Positions 53,440 to 63,031 are shown, counted from the stretch's first letter. The stretch: 64,000 nt of DNA from Hymenobacter negativus (GCF_016056375.1 NZ_JAEDAE010000004.1:186001-250000); one strand, 5' to 3'. A program made the numbers and translations. Notes: generated by a model not told the origin, from the letters alone.

Positions 53440-54285
53440 CTAGTATTTTTCCAGAAACTCTTTGGAATAACTCTGATAATAGTGCTTGGGCACAGACGCA
53501 CTCCGGTAATCTATTCCACGCGCTTCCAAATAATGCACTAGCTCCATCTTTTGCATGCATTCTTTGGACTCCAGTGGGTAGACTAAGATTTTCAGCATGT
53601 TGCCTATTCGCAGCGTATCGTTTTGCACAGTCACGTTGAAGATACCAGTAAAGTCTGCCTGTTTATCGATGATGAGATAACGACTGATGTCTAGCATTCT
53701 TTCACTCAAGGCACTATGCAAAGCTGAGTTATAGCCAATAGCCGTGACGTGGTTAATATCCGCCCCTTTATCAATAAGCAACTTTACGCTTTCCAATCGT
53801 GTAGAAGCCGCTGTTATTAAGGGAGTGGTCGTGGCTTTGGTTTTATCCGCTGGCTGAGATTCCAGATTCGGATTAGCCCCATGCTCCAGAAGCAGCTTAA
53901 CAAACTTAGATGTTTCATAAATGTTAGCGGCCTCAATCAAAGGCGTATGGCCGTACATGAAATCGGCTTGGTTGGGGTCGGCCCCGCTTTCTAATAATGC
54001 TTGTGCAGCCCGGTAACAATGCGTGTAAACGGCAAAGAACAAAAGGCTTTGACCAAACTGCGGCTCCTGATAATTCCTCAGCGCCGGAGCAGCAGCCAGC
54101 AACCGCTTGATGCGTCCGATTTGCTGGTGTTTAACAGCTTGAGCCAATTTCCAAGCCGGACCATATTCATATAGCCGAACGTCATACCCCAGCAGCTTTT
54201 CTGCAGGGCGGTTTTGCGCGGCGGCACTGGAATAAATCAGCGCGCAAATCAGCAGCGCCAGCAACTTATTACACATCCGTTTCAA
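53440..54285 (-). CDS. secreted ankyrin-repeat protein
   Basis: 281 residues. Signal peptide (KLLALLICALIYSSAAAQ), then four or five ankyrin repeats: QSLLFFAVYTHCYRAAQALL, GADPNQADFMYGHTPLIEAA, GANPNLES.. TPLITAAST, GADINHVTAIGYNSALHSAL. The tail (MELVHYLEARGIDYRSASV) is unlike known families. A second ATG three codons in is an alternative start. Codon and base use are visibly more A/T-rich than both neighbours, which may mean later acquisition. Same strand as GT4, 38 bp upstream of it. Role unknown. Confidence 0.85.
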   Translation of the reverse strand: MKRMCNKLLALLICALIYSSAAAQNRPAEKLLGYDVRLYEYGPAWKLAQAVKHQQIGRIKRLLAAAPALRNYQEPQFGQSLLFFAVYTHCYRAAQALLESGADPNQADFMYGHTPLIEAANIYETSKFVKLLLEHGANPNLESQPADKTKATTTPLITAASTRLESVKLLIDKGADINHVTAIGYNSALHSALSERMLDISRYLIIDKQADFTGIFNVTVQNDTLRIGNMLKILVYPLESKECMQKMELVHYLEARGIDYRSASVPKHYYQSYSKEFLEKY

Positions 54286-54335
54286 TTCCAGCTTACCATT
54301 TTTTCAAAGCAAAGTACGGCCTTGCCTCGCACAAA

Positions 54336-54368
54336 AACGCGGCCGTTCCACAATGGAACGGCCGCGTT
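54336..54368 (-). terminator. intrinsic terminator of the Oar-type TonB receptor gene
   Basis: A 15-bp perfect stem (AACGCGGCCGTTCCA / TGGAACGGCCGCGTT) with a 3-base loop; five T follow on the minus strand, 65 bases after the stop. Confidence 0.9.
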
Positions 54369-54433
54369 GAGAAAGTGAGCAAAGCCAGAATCAGGCAAAC
54401 CCTAATTCTTCACTCCTCATTAAGCCAAAGGCG

Positions 54434-57400
54434 TTAGAACGAGTAGCGCATGCCCAGCTGGCCCTGCCAGCGCGAGGCCAGCTGGTCGATGGAATAAGTA
54501 GCCGGCGCGCCGTAGGTGAAGGCCGGGCGGTTGAACGAGGTGGCGTTGTAACTGGTCGAAATGGTGCCGGCGGCATCGGCATAGCCCACTTGCGTGAGGC
54601 CGGTGCCCAGCGTCGAGTTGAAGGTATTGGGTACGAAGTACTGACGGCCCCAGCTGCTGTTCAGGAAGTTGCCGAAGTTGATGATGTCCAGCGACACCTG
54701 GATGGTGTGGGCTTTGGGCACGATGCCGGCGGCATTAGCCTCCAGGCTGCCAAGCTTCACGTCCAACATCAGGCGCACGTCGGCCTGGTTGTTCCAGGGG
54801 GTGCGGCCGGCGTTGCGCTCGGTGTACTGGCCGCGGCGGGTTTTCAGGTAGCTGTCGTTATCCACGAAGCTGTTGAAGGCGGCGCTTTGGGCGCCGGAGG
54901 CATCCACACCGTAGCCATTGGGGTTGGTGACGGGCACCGGCGCAACGGCGCCTTTGGTCACAAACACGATATCAGACGCCGAAGTCGGGATGTAGGCCAG
55001 CTGCACGTTCTGCTGGCCGTTGCCGAAGAAGTTGTTGTTGTAGACCCAGGTGTAGGGCGAGCCGCTGGCATACGTCAGCACCGAAGTGAAGTAGCCGGTG
55101 AAGCGCTGGGCGAAGGTTTTGTGTAGGTTGAGGGATGCCACGACGCGGTGGCGCAGGTCGAAGTTGGAGTAGGCCAGGGCGGGGTTGTTCACATTCAGGG
55201 CCGGGTTCAGCTCCCAGTTGCTCTGGGGCGAGTTGCGGATGCCGTTGCTGATGTCCTTGCTCTGACCGTAGGTGTAGGCCACCGAAGCATCTACCAGGTT
55301 ATTGATGGTCTGGCCCACCGAGCCGGTGAGCTGGTAACGGTAGCCCTTCTGGGTGTTGGTGAGGAAGAAGGCGTTCGAGAAGCCCGAATTCACCTTGCCG
55401 CTGGCGTACACCGGGCTCTGCGTGGGGCCGTTGGCCAGGTAAGTCACGTTGTCGTTCAGGTTGATGTTCTCAAACTGCACGTCCTGCAAGGTCTTGGTGT
55501 AGAGGCCTTCCACCGAGAAGCGGGTGCCGGTTTTCAGCTTGAAATCGAAGGCCAGCGACGAGCGCCACACCTGCGGCATCTTGAAGTTGTTGTCCACCAG
55601 GTTTACTTCGGTGGGGCTGCCCTTCAGGTTGTTGGGGTTGTAGTTGGCGATGGGCAGCTGGCCGTAGATATTGTTCGGATTCGTATTCAGGTAGATGGTT
55701 TTAACACCCGTGTTGCCCGACGATTGAATGCCCTTGCCATCGGTGCCGTTGTAGTCTACCGAGTTGAAGTTCACGCCGTTGTTGTAATAAGCGTAGCCAA
55801 ACCAGGCAAACGGCACACGGCCGGTAAAGATGCCCGAGCCGCCACGAATCACAAACGACTGGTCGCCCTTCACGTCGTAGTTGAAGCCCAGGCGGGGTGA
55901 GAACTGCACCTGGCCCAGGTAGTTGTTGTTCAGGTCGGCCCAGGGCGTGTGCGAGTAGGTCTGGTTCAAGGTTTTGGCGTCGTTTTGCGGGTTGTTCACC
56001 AGGGCCGTATTCAGGGACGGCTTGGTGGGCAGCGAGGCGATGTCGAAGCGGACGCCGGGCGTGATTTTCAGGCGGTCGGTCACGTTCCACTCGTCCTGCA
56101 GGTAAGCGCTGTAGAAGTTGATGTTGAAAGCCGCCGAGGGGTTGTTGTAGTTGTACTGGTAGGAGTTGTCGCCCACCGTGCCGTTGTTGTAAGTGCCCCG
56201 AATGCGGTTCGGCTTATCGGCCAGGAAGTCGTTGACGCTGTTGTACTCGATGCGGCCGTTCCAGGAGTTGATGAAACCGTAGTCGATGTGGTAGAACTCG
56301 TTGTGCGTGCCCAGCGTGAGGGCGTGCGCGCCCACGTAGTACGTGAAGTTGTCGGTGAGCTCAAACGTCTTCTGGCGGGTGTTGAAAATGCTGGCCTCAC
56401 GGTCGGAACCGAGCAGAATCTGGTTCGAGCCCGAGTAGTAGTCAGACGCGCCCGGCCCTTTGCCTACCGACGTGCCCACGTTGTTAATCTGCACGGCCGG
56501 AAACAGGTTGGCCTGGCCGCCCAGCAGGTCGCGGTAGTCGTGAATGTTGGTGTAGCCTAGAATCAGGTTGTTGGCAAACTTGCTGCTGAAGTTGCTTTTC
56601 GCTTCCAGCACCGTCGAGTTTTGCACGTTGTGCTGGGTGAAATCCTGCGAGCCAAACTTGAACAAGCTGCCCGACCGTTCCAGGTTGGTAGCTTCCGAGG
56701 TGATGTAGTTGTGGCGCAGTGCAATGCTGGTTTTATCGTTCAGGTTGAAGTCGATACGACCGAAAATCTTGTTGCTGTTCGCGTGGATGTTGTAGTTGCC
56801 GTACTCGCCCACGTTGTAGCTGGCGGTGCCCAGCGAGCCGTCGGCGTTTTTCACCGTGTAGTTGCTCAGCTTGCCGGCAATGGCCTGGGCCAAATCCGTG
56901 GTCACCGGCGAGCCGGGCGTGCCGGCGGCGTAGAACTGCGGCTCGGTGCGGCGGGCAATTTCGGCGTTGGTGAAGAAGAACAGCTTGTTCTTAACAATGG
57001 GGCCGCCCACCCGGAAACCGGTCTGGTAGTCGTGGTAGGCCGAGCCGATTTTCGATTCGTTGCCGTCGATACTGCGGCCGGTCACGCCCTGGTTGCGGCC
57101 GTAGCCGTACACCGAGCCCGTGAATTCGTTGGTGCCGGAGCGCGTCACGGCGTTAATCGAGCCGCCGGTGAAGTTGCCCAGCTTTACATCGTAAGGCGCC
57201 ACCGAGGCCTGGATTTCCTGAATGGCATCGAGCGAAATGGGGTTGGCGCGGGCTGAGCCGCCGGGCAGGCCGCTGCTGCCACTCTGCCCGCCCAGCGAGG
57301 GCGAAAAACCAATGGCGTCGTTGTTCACGGCGCCATCCAGGGTAATGTTGTTGTAGCGAAACGAGCTGCCCGCGAAGGAGTTATTCGAGTTGCGTGGGTC

Positions 57401-57880
57401 CAGCCGCGTGAAGTCGGTGATGCTGCGCGAGATGGTGGGCAGCTGCTGAATGGCGGCGCTGCCCACGTTGGTGCCGGCGCCGGTTTTGGTGGCCTGGGTG
57501 TTGCCCACCACCACTACTTCGTTCAGGGCCTGGGCTTCGGCCGCCAGCACAAAGTTGAGGCGGGTGGTGTTGCCCAGCGTCAGGTACACGTTGCTGACGG
57601 TCTGTTCCTTGTAGCCTACGTAGGTTACGGTTACCTCGTAGGGGCCGCCAGGAGCCAGGTTCGGAATGGTGAAGCGGCCGTCGGGCTCGGTGCCGGTGCC
57701 GCGCTTGGTGCCGGTGGGCAGGTTGGTGGCCACCACGGTCACGCCAATGAGGTCTTCGCCCTTGTCGGAAGTCACTTTTCCGCTCAGTGCGGACGTTGTT
57801 ACCTGCGCCGAAGCCAGGTGTTGAATGACCAGAAAAAGCAAGCTGAAACAAGCAGCTCGCACTCCAATAACATACTTCAT
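54434..57880 (-). CDS. Oar-type TonB-dependent receptor
   Basis: 1148 residues from the ATG at 57880. Signal peptide (ends LASAQ), a carboxypeptidase-regulatory-like domain (LSGKVTSDKGEDLIGVTVVA, NLAPGGPYEVTVTYVGYKEQ; about residues 28-115), a plug (LNEVVVVGNTQATKTGAG ... ITLDGAVNNDAIGFSPSLGG ... SINAVTRSGTNEFTGSVYGY), then a 22-strand barrel ending in the C-terminal Phe of GMRYSF. Oar-family receptors import large or unknown ligands in a TonB-dependent way. The upstream region holds a 9-bp inverted repeat that could be an operator. Confidence 0.93.
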   Translation of the reverse strand: MKYVIGVRAACFSLLFLVIQHLASAQVTTSALSGKVTSDKGEDLIGVTVVATNLPTGTKRGTGTEPDGRFTIPNLAPGGPYEVTVTYVGYKEQTVSNVYLTLGNTTRLNFVLAAEAQALNEVVVVGNTQATKTGAGTNVGSAAIQQLPTISRSITDFTRLDPRNSNNSFAGSSFRYNNITLDGAVNNDAIGFSPSLGGQSGSSGLPGGSARANPISLDAIQEIQASVAPYDVKLGNFTGGSINAVTRSGTNEFTGSVYGYGRNQGVTGRSIDGNESKIGSAYHDYQTGFRVGGPIVKNKLFFFTNAEIARRTEPQFYAAGTPGSPVTTDLAQAIAGKLSNYTVKNADGSLGTASYNVGEYGNYNIHANSNKIFGRIDFNLNDKTSIALRHNYITSEATNLERSGSLFKFGSQDFTQHNVQNSTVLEAKSNFSSKFANNLILGYTNIHDYRDLLGGQANLFPAVQINNVGTSVGKGPGASDYYSGSNQILLGSDREASIFNTRQKTFELTDNFTYYVGAHALTLGTHNEFYHIDYGFINSWNGRIEYNSVNDFLADKPNRIRGTYNNGTVGDNSYQYNYNNPSAAFNINFYSAYLQDEWNVTDRLKITPGVRFDIASLPTKPSLNTALVNNPQNDAKTLNQTYSHTPWADLNNNYLGQVQFSPRLGFNYDVKGDQSFVIRGGSGIFTGRVPFAWFGYAYYNNGVNFNSVDYNGTDGKGIQSSGNTGVKTIYLNTNPNNIYGQLPIANYNPNNLKGSPTEVNLVDNNFKMPQVWRSSLAFDFKLKTGTRFSVEGLYTKTLQDVQFENINLNDNVTYLANGPTQSPVYASGKVNSGFSNAFFLTNTQKGYRYQLTGSVGQTINNLVDASVAYTYGQSKDISNGIRNSPQSNWELNPALNVNNPALAYSNFDLRHRVVASLNLHKTFAQRFTGYFTSVLTYASGSPYTWVYNNNFFGNGQQNVQLAYIPTSASDIVFVTKGAVAPVPVTNPNGYGVDASGAQSAAFNSFVDNDSYLKTRRGQYTERNAGRTPWNNQADVRLMLDVKLGSLEANAAGIVPKAHTIQVSLDIINFGNFLNSSWGRQYFVPNTFNSTLGTGLTQVGYADAAGTISTSYNATSFNRPAFTYGAPATYSIDQLASRWQGQLGMRYSF

Positions 57881-57953
57881 GATGAAGGGGGAATGTTTGA
57901 GCCACAAAGTTCCGGCGGTATCCAAGGGGGTAACATGAAGATTGATTCATGAA

Positions 57954-57984
57954 ATTGTTACGCCTCAGACTGGTTCGTAACAAT
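57954..57984. promoter_or_regulatory. possible operator: 9-bp inverted repeat upstream of the Oar-type receptor
   Basis: ATTGTTACG (57954-57962) and CGTAACAAT (57976-57984) are perfect reverse complements, 22 bp from centre to centre (two helical turns). They lie 74-104 bases upstream of the ATG. One half-site, ATTGTTACG, recurs at 62978-62986 upstream of the other TonB receptor gene. Could bind a dimeric regulator; no regulator gene is nearby. Confidence 0.4.
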
Positions 57985-58017
57985 AAGGCAACAACCAACG
58001 CCGCTTCCGCTCAGCAA

Positions 58018-58049
58018 AAAAGCCTGCCCCACAAATGGAACAGGCTTTT
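58018..58049 (-). terminator. intrinsic terminator of the T9SS beta-helix gene
   Basis: Stem AAAAGCCTG / CAGGCTTTT, extended by imperfect pairing inside, with a T-run on the minus strand. It lies 129 bases after the stop, beyond an intervening REP-like palindrome. Confidence 0.75.
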
Positions 58050-58105
58050 AACTCAGGAATAATATTACCTAAACAGCACATATATAACGTATTTAATTAT
58101 CATCT

Positions 58106-58172
58106 TGTCATTCCGACGCAGGAGAAACCTAGGTAAAACCGTTGACCAGATTCCTCCTGCGTTGGAGTGACA
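58106..58172. repeat. REP-like inverted repeat
   Basis: The 25-bp arms 58106-58130 and 58148-58172 are imperfect reverse complements (TGTCATTCCGACGCAGGAG against CTCCTGCGTTGGAGTGACA, a few mismatches). The sequence type (TGTCATTCC...GCAGGAGGAATCT) is a common dispersed intergenic palindrome in bacteria. Confidence 0.7.
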
Positions 58173-58178
58173 CTTGGA

Positions 58179-59867
58179 CTATTGCGCCACCACGAAGCGG
58201 ACCGACTGCGTGGTCTCGGCGGTTGCTACTGTGGCCATGTACAGGCCGGGCTTCAGGCCGGCGGGCAGGGCGATGAGCTGCGGGCCGGCGGCCAGCTTCT
58301 GGCCGGCCGCTACCGTGGCCACCAGGCGGCCAGTGGCATCCAGCACGCGCACCGTGGCGGTGGTGGCCGTGGCTACCGTGAAGGAGAGCTTGCCCGCGCC
58401 GGCTACCGGGTTGGGGTATATGCCCAGCTCCAGCGACTTATTAGCGGGCGCTTTGGCGGCCAGGGTCTGGCCGGCCAGGTTGTAGCAGGTAATCTGTGGG
58501 TTGAAGTTGGTCCAGCCGGCGGTCCAGTCGGCGTTAGGCGTGCCAGCCGGGGCGAAGGCGCCGCGATAGGTCACGGGCGTGAAGAAGGCATTGCTCAGCT
58601 TGGCATCGGTGAAGGAAGCGCCGCTGCCCAGCGGGGAAGTAGCCGCCGGCACGAAGCCGGGAGCCGTGAGGTTGAAGTTGTTGGCGTTCAGGCTCAGCGA
58701 AGCCACCGTGGAGGTGGTGTCGTTGTTGGCGCCCAGAAACTGCTTCACGTTGTAGGTGCTGCCGTTTACGCGGGTAGCCACGGCGTTGCGGGCGAAGCCG
58801 GCAAACACGTTGTTTTTCAGGGCCAGCGTGCCGGCAGCGGCGTTCACGGCCGAGTTGGTGGCCGAGAAGGGCGCGGTGCCTTCGTCGAGCAGCAGGCCCA
58901 CGGGGTAGCCGGCCACCACCGAGTTGAAAATGCTCAGCGCCGAGTTGCGGCGGATGTGCATGGCGCGCTTGTAGTTGGTGTTGAGCGTGCCGCTGGTGGG
59001 GGCCACGAAGTTGCTCATGTTCGAGAAGATGGCAGAGGTCTGGGGCGAGTTGTTCGAGCCATTAGCGTCGTTGTCGCTTTCGAAGGCGTTGGAGCCAGAG
59101 GCGTCGGCCACGTTGGGGTCGCGCAGGCTCACGCCAAACTGCACCTTGCCGTGGAAACCGTTGTCGGTATCCCACTCGTCATCGATGCCGCGGAAAGCAA
59201 TGAGGTACTTGGCGTTCACCGCGCCGCCAAACCACTCGTAGGAGTCGTCGCCGGAGTACGACACCTGGATGTGGTCGATGGTGGTGCCGGCCCCTACCCC
59301 ACCCAGCGTCAAGCCGTTGATTTCGTTATCGGTGGTGAAGGCCACGCCCGGGAATTCGATGCGGACGTACTGCAGCGTGCCCGAGTTGTCGTTGTCGTCG
59401 TTGCCGCCGAAGTAGGTATCGGGGGTGAGGCCGCCTTCAATTTTGGGCAGCGGCTGGGCGGCCGTGCCGGGAATGTTCTGGGTGGCGCGGCCCAGGATAA
59501 TCAGCCCGCCCCAGTCGCCCCGCGCCCGCGAGCCGGCCGGCTGGTTCGAGGTGAACACAATGGGCTGAGTGGCCGTGCCGCGGGCATCAATGCGCGCACC
59601 CTGCTTGATGGTGAGCGTGCCCTTCGAAGCCTGGTCGCCCTTGATGATGGTGCCCGGCTGGATGGTGAGCGTCGCGCCTGCTTCCACAAACACGAAGCCT
59701 TGCAGCAGGTAAATGTTGTTGTTGGTCCAGGTGGTATTGGCCGTGATGCTGCCCGACACTACGATGGGCGTAGGGGCGGCGGGGCAGGTGGTTTGGGCCA
59801 GGGCCTGTGGGGCAGCAGCTGCTACCGCAGCCAGGGCCATCAGGGCAGAGAGTACAATCTTTTTCAT
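58179..59867 (-). CDS. secreted right-handed beta-helix-like protein with type A T9SS sorting domain
   Basis: 562 residues. Signal peptide (ends PQALAQ). An opening domain has SGSITANTTWTNNNIYLLQG and GATLTIQPGTIIKGDQASKG; Asn/Gly/Asp-rich stacked turns follow (GGNDDNDNSGTLQYVRIEFP, DDSYEWFGGAVNAKYLIAF). The C-terminal 80 residues are a type A CTD (LGIYPNPVAGAGKLSFTV, VRVLDATGRLV, GLKPGLYMATV). Homologues commonly lie next to TonB receptors in Bacteroidota, as here; a role in capturing the receptor's ligand is inferred. Confidence 0.88.
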   Translation of the reverse strand: MKKIVLSALMALAAVAAAAPQALAQTTCPAAPTPIVVSGSITANTTWTNNNIYLLQGFVFVEAGATLTIQPGTIIKGDQASKGTLTIKQGARIDARGTATQPIVFTSNQPAGSRARGDWGGLIILGRATQNIPGTAAQPLPKIEGGLTPDTYFGGNDDNDNSGTLQYVRIEFPGVAFTTDNEINGLTLGGVGAGTTIDHIQVSYSGDDSYEWFGGAVNAKYLIAFRGIDDEWDTDNGFHGKVQFGVSLRDPNVADASGSNAFESDNDANGSNNSPQTSAIFSNMSNFVAPTSGTLNTNYKRAMHIRRNSALSIFNSVVAGYPVGLLLDEGTAPFSATNSAVNAAAGTLALKNNVFAGFARNAVATRVNGSTYNVKQFLGANNDTTSTVASLSLNANNFNLTAPGFVPAATSPLGSGASFTDAKLSNAFFTPVTYRGAFAPAGTPNADWTAGWTNFNPQITCYNLAGQTLAAKAPANKSLELGIYPNPVAGAGKLSFTVATATTATVRVLDATGRLVATVAAGQKLAAGPQLIALPAGLKPGLYMATVATAETTQSVRFVVAQ

Positions 59868-60021
59868 AGGTATCGGGGTAAATTGGCGCGTGATAAAGCA
59901 GTGGTGATTACCGGTGCAAAGGTCTGGTCAGCAGCCCTCCAACCGGCTCCATTCAGGGTTACCATTGGGTTAGAGCCGTGTTATCATATCGTGTTGCTGA
60001 TGCCTGATAGCAGCTAATAAA

Positions 60022-60054
60022 AAAGCCCACCATGCGGGGCGCACGGCGGGCTTT
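60022..60054 (-). terminator. intrinsic terminator of the second TonB receptor gene
   Basis: Stem AAAGCCCACC / GGCGGGCTTT (one G-T pair) followed on the minus strand by a run of six T, 26 bases after the stop. Confidence 0.8.
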
Positions 60055-60079
60055 GTAAGCAGGCGAAATGTGGAATGGG

Positions 60080-62914
60080 TTAAAACTTATACGTGAGGCC
60101 GGCCGTGGAATACTGCCCCCGGCGGAAGCGCCCGAACGCGCCCCGGTCGGCACTCGTGATACCACCACTCCGGTCCGAATCGTAGTACTGGCGGGTGTAC
60201 TGGTTCAGCAAATCCTGAATGCCGAGGCGCAGGTCGAGGTGCCGGCCGATGCCCTTGGTCACAGCCAGGTCGATGACGTGGCGCGGCATCTCGAATACCG
60301 AAAAGTTCTGGCTGTTGCTGCTGGCAAACAGGATGCGCGGCCCAATCACGTTGTACTGCGCCGACACCTGCCAGCGCCGCTCATCGTCCTGGTAGAAAAT
60401 ACCGGTGTTCACCACGTAGGGAGACTGGCCCTGCAGCGGCCGGTTATTGTCTACCGACTTGTCGTCGCCGCTCACCAGCGTCACCCGGCTTTTCACCACC
60501 GAGGCATTGAGCACGAAGGAGATGTGCCGCAGGAAAGTATTTTCGGTGAGGTCGACCAAGCCTTTGCGAGCCTCCACTTCCACGCCCACATCGTAGGCGC
60601 TGGCGGCGTTGCGGTAGCCCAGGTCCAGCGTCGAGCCGTTGGTGATGTTGGTAACCTGCTCGATGGCATCGGTGAAGTGCTTGTAGAACACGCCCACCGA
60701 CAGCATTTCCGACTTCGAGGGGTAGAATTCGTAGCGCAGGTCGGCGTTATAGATTTTGGCCGTGCGCAGCGTGTCGTTGCCCTTGATGTTGGCGTTGTTG
60801 GTGAAATCGTAGTACGAGTAGTTGGCGATTTCGCGGAACTCCGGACGGTTCACCGTCTGGCTGGCAGCCAGGCGCAACAGGCTGCGGTCGTTGAAGTTAT
60901 ACGTAGCATTCAGCGAAGGCAGCAGGAAGTAGCGCTTCTCCTCATAGGCCGGCGTGAGCGGGCTGCCCGAGCGCAGAAACTTGCGGTTATACTCCAGCCG
61001 CACGCCCCCGGAAATATTGAGCCTGTCCGAAATCGGGGCCACGGCGCTCAGGTAGCCGGCCACCAGCGTGTTGTCGGCGCGGTAGCTGTCGTTGTCGCTG
61101 GTGCCTTCCTTCAGCACGAAGCCGGTTTTGGGGTCGAGGTTTTGGGGCGCAAAAATCTTGTCGATGGACAGCGTATCGAGGCCGTAGTTATGGAATTCCT
61201 CGTTGCCGGGCACGTAGGAGAAAAAGCGGCTGGCGTAGTTGCGCTCCTTATATTCGGTGTAGAAGCCCGCGCGCAGCTTGTACTGGTTGGCCCGCGTCGA
61301 GTCGCGGCCCGGCAGGCGCTGCTCCCACTGGCCGCTGGCCATGTAGGTGTTTTCCTTGAGCTTCGAGAAATAGGTGGAATTGTCCTGCTGTGAGCCCACC
61401 TGACTAATTTCCACCCGAAACGGCTTCTGCGGCTCGCCGGGGTTGGGCACGTCGCGGCCGGTGCGGAAGCGGCGGTAGTCGGGCTCGTCGCGGAACACGT
61501 AGTTGTAGCCCGTGGCCCAGGTCACGGTGGCATTGTTGGCCGCGCCTACGTCGTGGCTGCCGCCCAGCTGCCCCGAGTAGATGGTGCGGCTCTGGTAGTG
61601 CAGGGCGTAATTGTCGCGCTCGCGGCCGTTGCCGCCCTGCGCGTAGTCCGTGCCCGTGCGGTGCACTACTTCGTCGGTCCCGTACTGATTCAGGAAGTTG
61701 CGGAAGTCGATGCGGTTGTGGTCGTTCAGGCGGGCCTGCCAGTTATGAATTACGCCCAGGCGGCTAGCCGAGAGCGAACGTAAGTCGTTGTAGTTGTAGA
61801 TATAAGAGCCGCTGCCGGTTTCCAGGCGCTGGCGGAGCACGTTGTACTGCTCGTGCGTATTCGAGTACGAAGCCGCCGTCACATTGCTCACGTACACGCG
61901 GCCTATTTCAAACTTGCGCGTGAGGCCCAGCGAGGCGCGCAAATCGGGCATGGCCGTCGTCAGCGTGGGTTTCCACTCGTTGCGCAGCCCGCCGATGGCC
62001 TGCTGCAGCTGCTCACGGTTCAGCGGGGCGTTGCTGTCGTAGGGCTGGTCGCCGATGGAGCCGGGCACCTTGCGCAAGCCATTATCGAAGCCCAGCCAGT
62101 CGGTGGGGCTGCGCGAGCTTTGCTGGTAGCCATTCTGGAACGTGGTGCCCGCCCGGCCCCAGCCCGATACGGTGAAGTTGGTCGTGTTCTCCAGCACCGA
62201 GTTCTTGGTGTACACCTTCACCACGCCGCCGCCAAACTCGCCCGGCAGCTCCGGCGCGCCCGACTTAAAAATCAGCACCCTGTCAATCACCGAACTGGGC
62301 AGAATGTCAAAGGAAAACGAACGGGTATCCACCTCCGCCGAGGGCGTGAGGGCGTCGTTCAGCAGCACCGTGTTGTACCGCTCGGCCAGGCCGCGAATCA
62401 CGATGAAATTGTTGTTCTGAATCGTCACGCCCGGAATGCGCTTCACCACCTCGGCCGCGTCGCGGTCCAGAGTTTTCACAATCTGGTCGTTGCTCATGCC
62501 GCTCACCACTACCTCGCTTTTTTTGAGGTCCTGAATCATGGCCACTTCGGTACCGGTCTGCTTCACGCCGGTCACGGTCACCTCGGTCAGGCTGGTGGCA
62601 CTTTCCTCCATCGTGCCGTTCAGGGTGGTGGTTGCGCCGCTTTTGATGGTGATGCCAGCAAAGGTGAGCGGCTTGTAGCCCACGTAGGTCATCGTGATGT
62701 TGTAGGTGCCCGCCTCCAGCGGCAGGGTGTAGCTGCCGTCCACGTTCACGGGGGCGGCCAAGGTGGTGCCCGTCACCAGCACCGTGGCTCCGATTACGCC
62801 TTCACTAGTCTTCTTGTCGGTCACTTTGCCGGCCAGCGTGCCCGGCTGCGCAAAAGCTAACCCACTCGCAAACAACCACAAAAACCCGAGTAGATAATAC
62901 CGCATACACTTCAT
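60080..62914 (-). CDS. TonB-dependent receptor with N-terminal carboxypeptidase-regulatory-like domain
   Basis: 944 residues from the ATG at 62914 (a second ATG three codons in is possible). Signal peptide (ends GLAFAQ), regulatory-like domain (LAGKVTDKKTSEGVIGATVL, YNITMTYVGYKPLTF), a TonB-box-like segment before the plug (LTEVTVTGVKQTG), plug with VVKRIPGVTIQNNNFIVIRG and GEFGGGVVKVYTKN, then a barrel ending GLTYKF. The plug type is the one common in receptors paired with T9SS beta-helix proteins. Ligand not readable from sequence. Confidence 0.92.
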   Translation of the reverse strand: MKCMRYYLLGFLWLFASGLAFAQPGTLAGKVTDKKTSEGVIGATVLVTGTTLAAPVNVDGSYTLPLEAGTYNITMTYVGYKPLTFAGITIKSGATTTLNGTMEESATSLTEVTVTGVKQTGTEVAMIQDLKKSEVVVSGMSNDQIVKTLDRDAAEVVKRIPGVTIQNNNFIVIRGLAERYNTVLLNDALTPSAEVDTRSFSFDILPSSVIDRVLIFKSGAPELPGEFGGGVVKVYTKNSVLENTTNFTVSGWGRAGTTFQNGYQQSSRSPTDWLGFDNGLRKVPGSIGDQPYDSNAPLNREQLQQAIGGLRNEWKPTLTTAMPDLRASLGLTRKFEIGRVYVSNVTAASYSNTHEQYNVLRQRLETGSGSYIYNYNDLRSLSASRLGVIHNWQARLNDHNRIDFRNFLNQYGTDEVVHRTGTDYAQGGNGRERDNYALHYQSRTIYSGQLGGSHDVGAANNATVTWATGYNYVFRDEPDYRRFRTGRDVPNPGEPQKPFRVEISQVGSQQDNSTYFSKLKENTYMASGQWEQRLPGRDSTRANQYKLRAGFYTEYKERNYASRFFSYVPGNEEFHNYGLDTLSIDKIFAPQNLDPKTGFVLKEGTSDNDSYRADNTLVAGYLSAVAPISDRLNISGGVRLEYNRKFLRSGSPLTPAYEEKRYFLLPSLNATYNFNDRSLLRLAASQTVNRPEFREIANYSYYDFTNNANIKGNDTLRTAKIYNADLRYEFYPSKSEMLSVGVFYKHFTDAIEQVTNITNGSTLDLGYRNAASAYDVGVEVEARKGLVDLTENTFLRHISFVLNASVVKSRVTLVSGDDKSVDNNRPLQGQSPYVVNTGIFYQDDERRWQVSAQYNVIGPRILFASSNSQNFSVFEMPRHVIDLAVTKGIGRHLDLRLGIQDLLNQYTRQYYDSDRSGGITSADRGAFGRFRRGQYSTAGLTYKF

Positions 62915-62929
62915 GTTGGTTAGATGAAG

Positions 62930-62937
62930 CAAAATTA
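62930..62937 (-). promoter_or_regulatory. -7 box of the second TonB receptor gene
   Basis: TAATTTTG on the minus strand, exact TAnnTTTG, 15 bases before the ATG at 62914. The ATTGTTACG half-site lies about 40 bases further upstream. Confidence 0.5.
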
Positions 62938-63002
62938 CCGGGGCCTTATTACGGCATCGTAGCCCGCATATTGTCCTATTGTTACGGCCTGATTTCAGGG
63001 CT

Positions 63003-63031
63003 TTGTGGGCCGTCGGGAGCTACTACTTTTG
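63003..63031 (+). promoter_or_regulatory. possible yicC promoter
   Basis: TTG (63003-63005), an 18-base spacer, then TACTTTTG (63024-63031), an exact -7 match with a slightly short spacer. The yicC start is 134 bases downstream, so the leader would be long. Confidence 0.5.
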
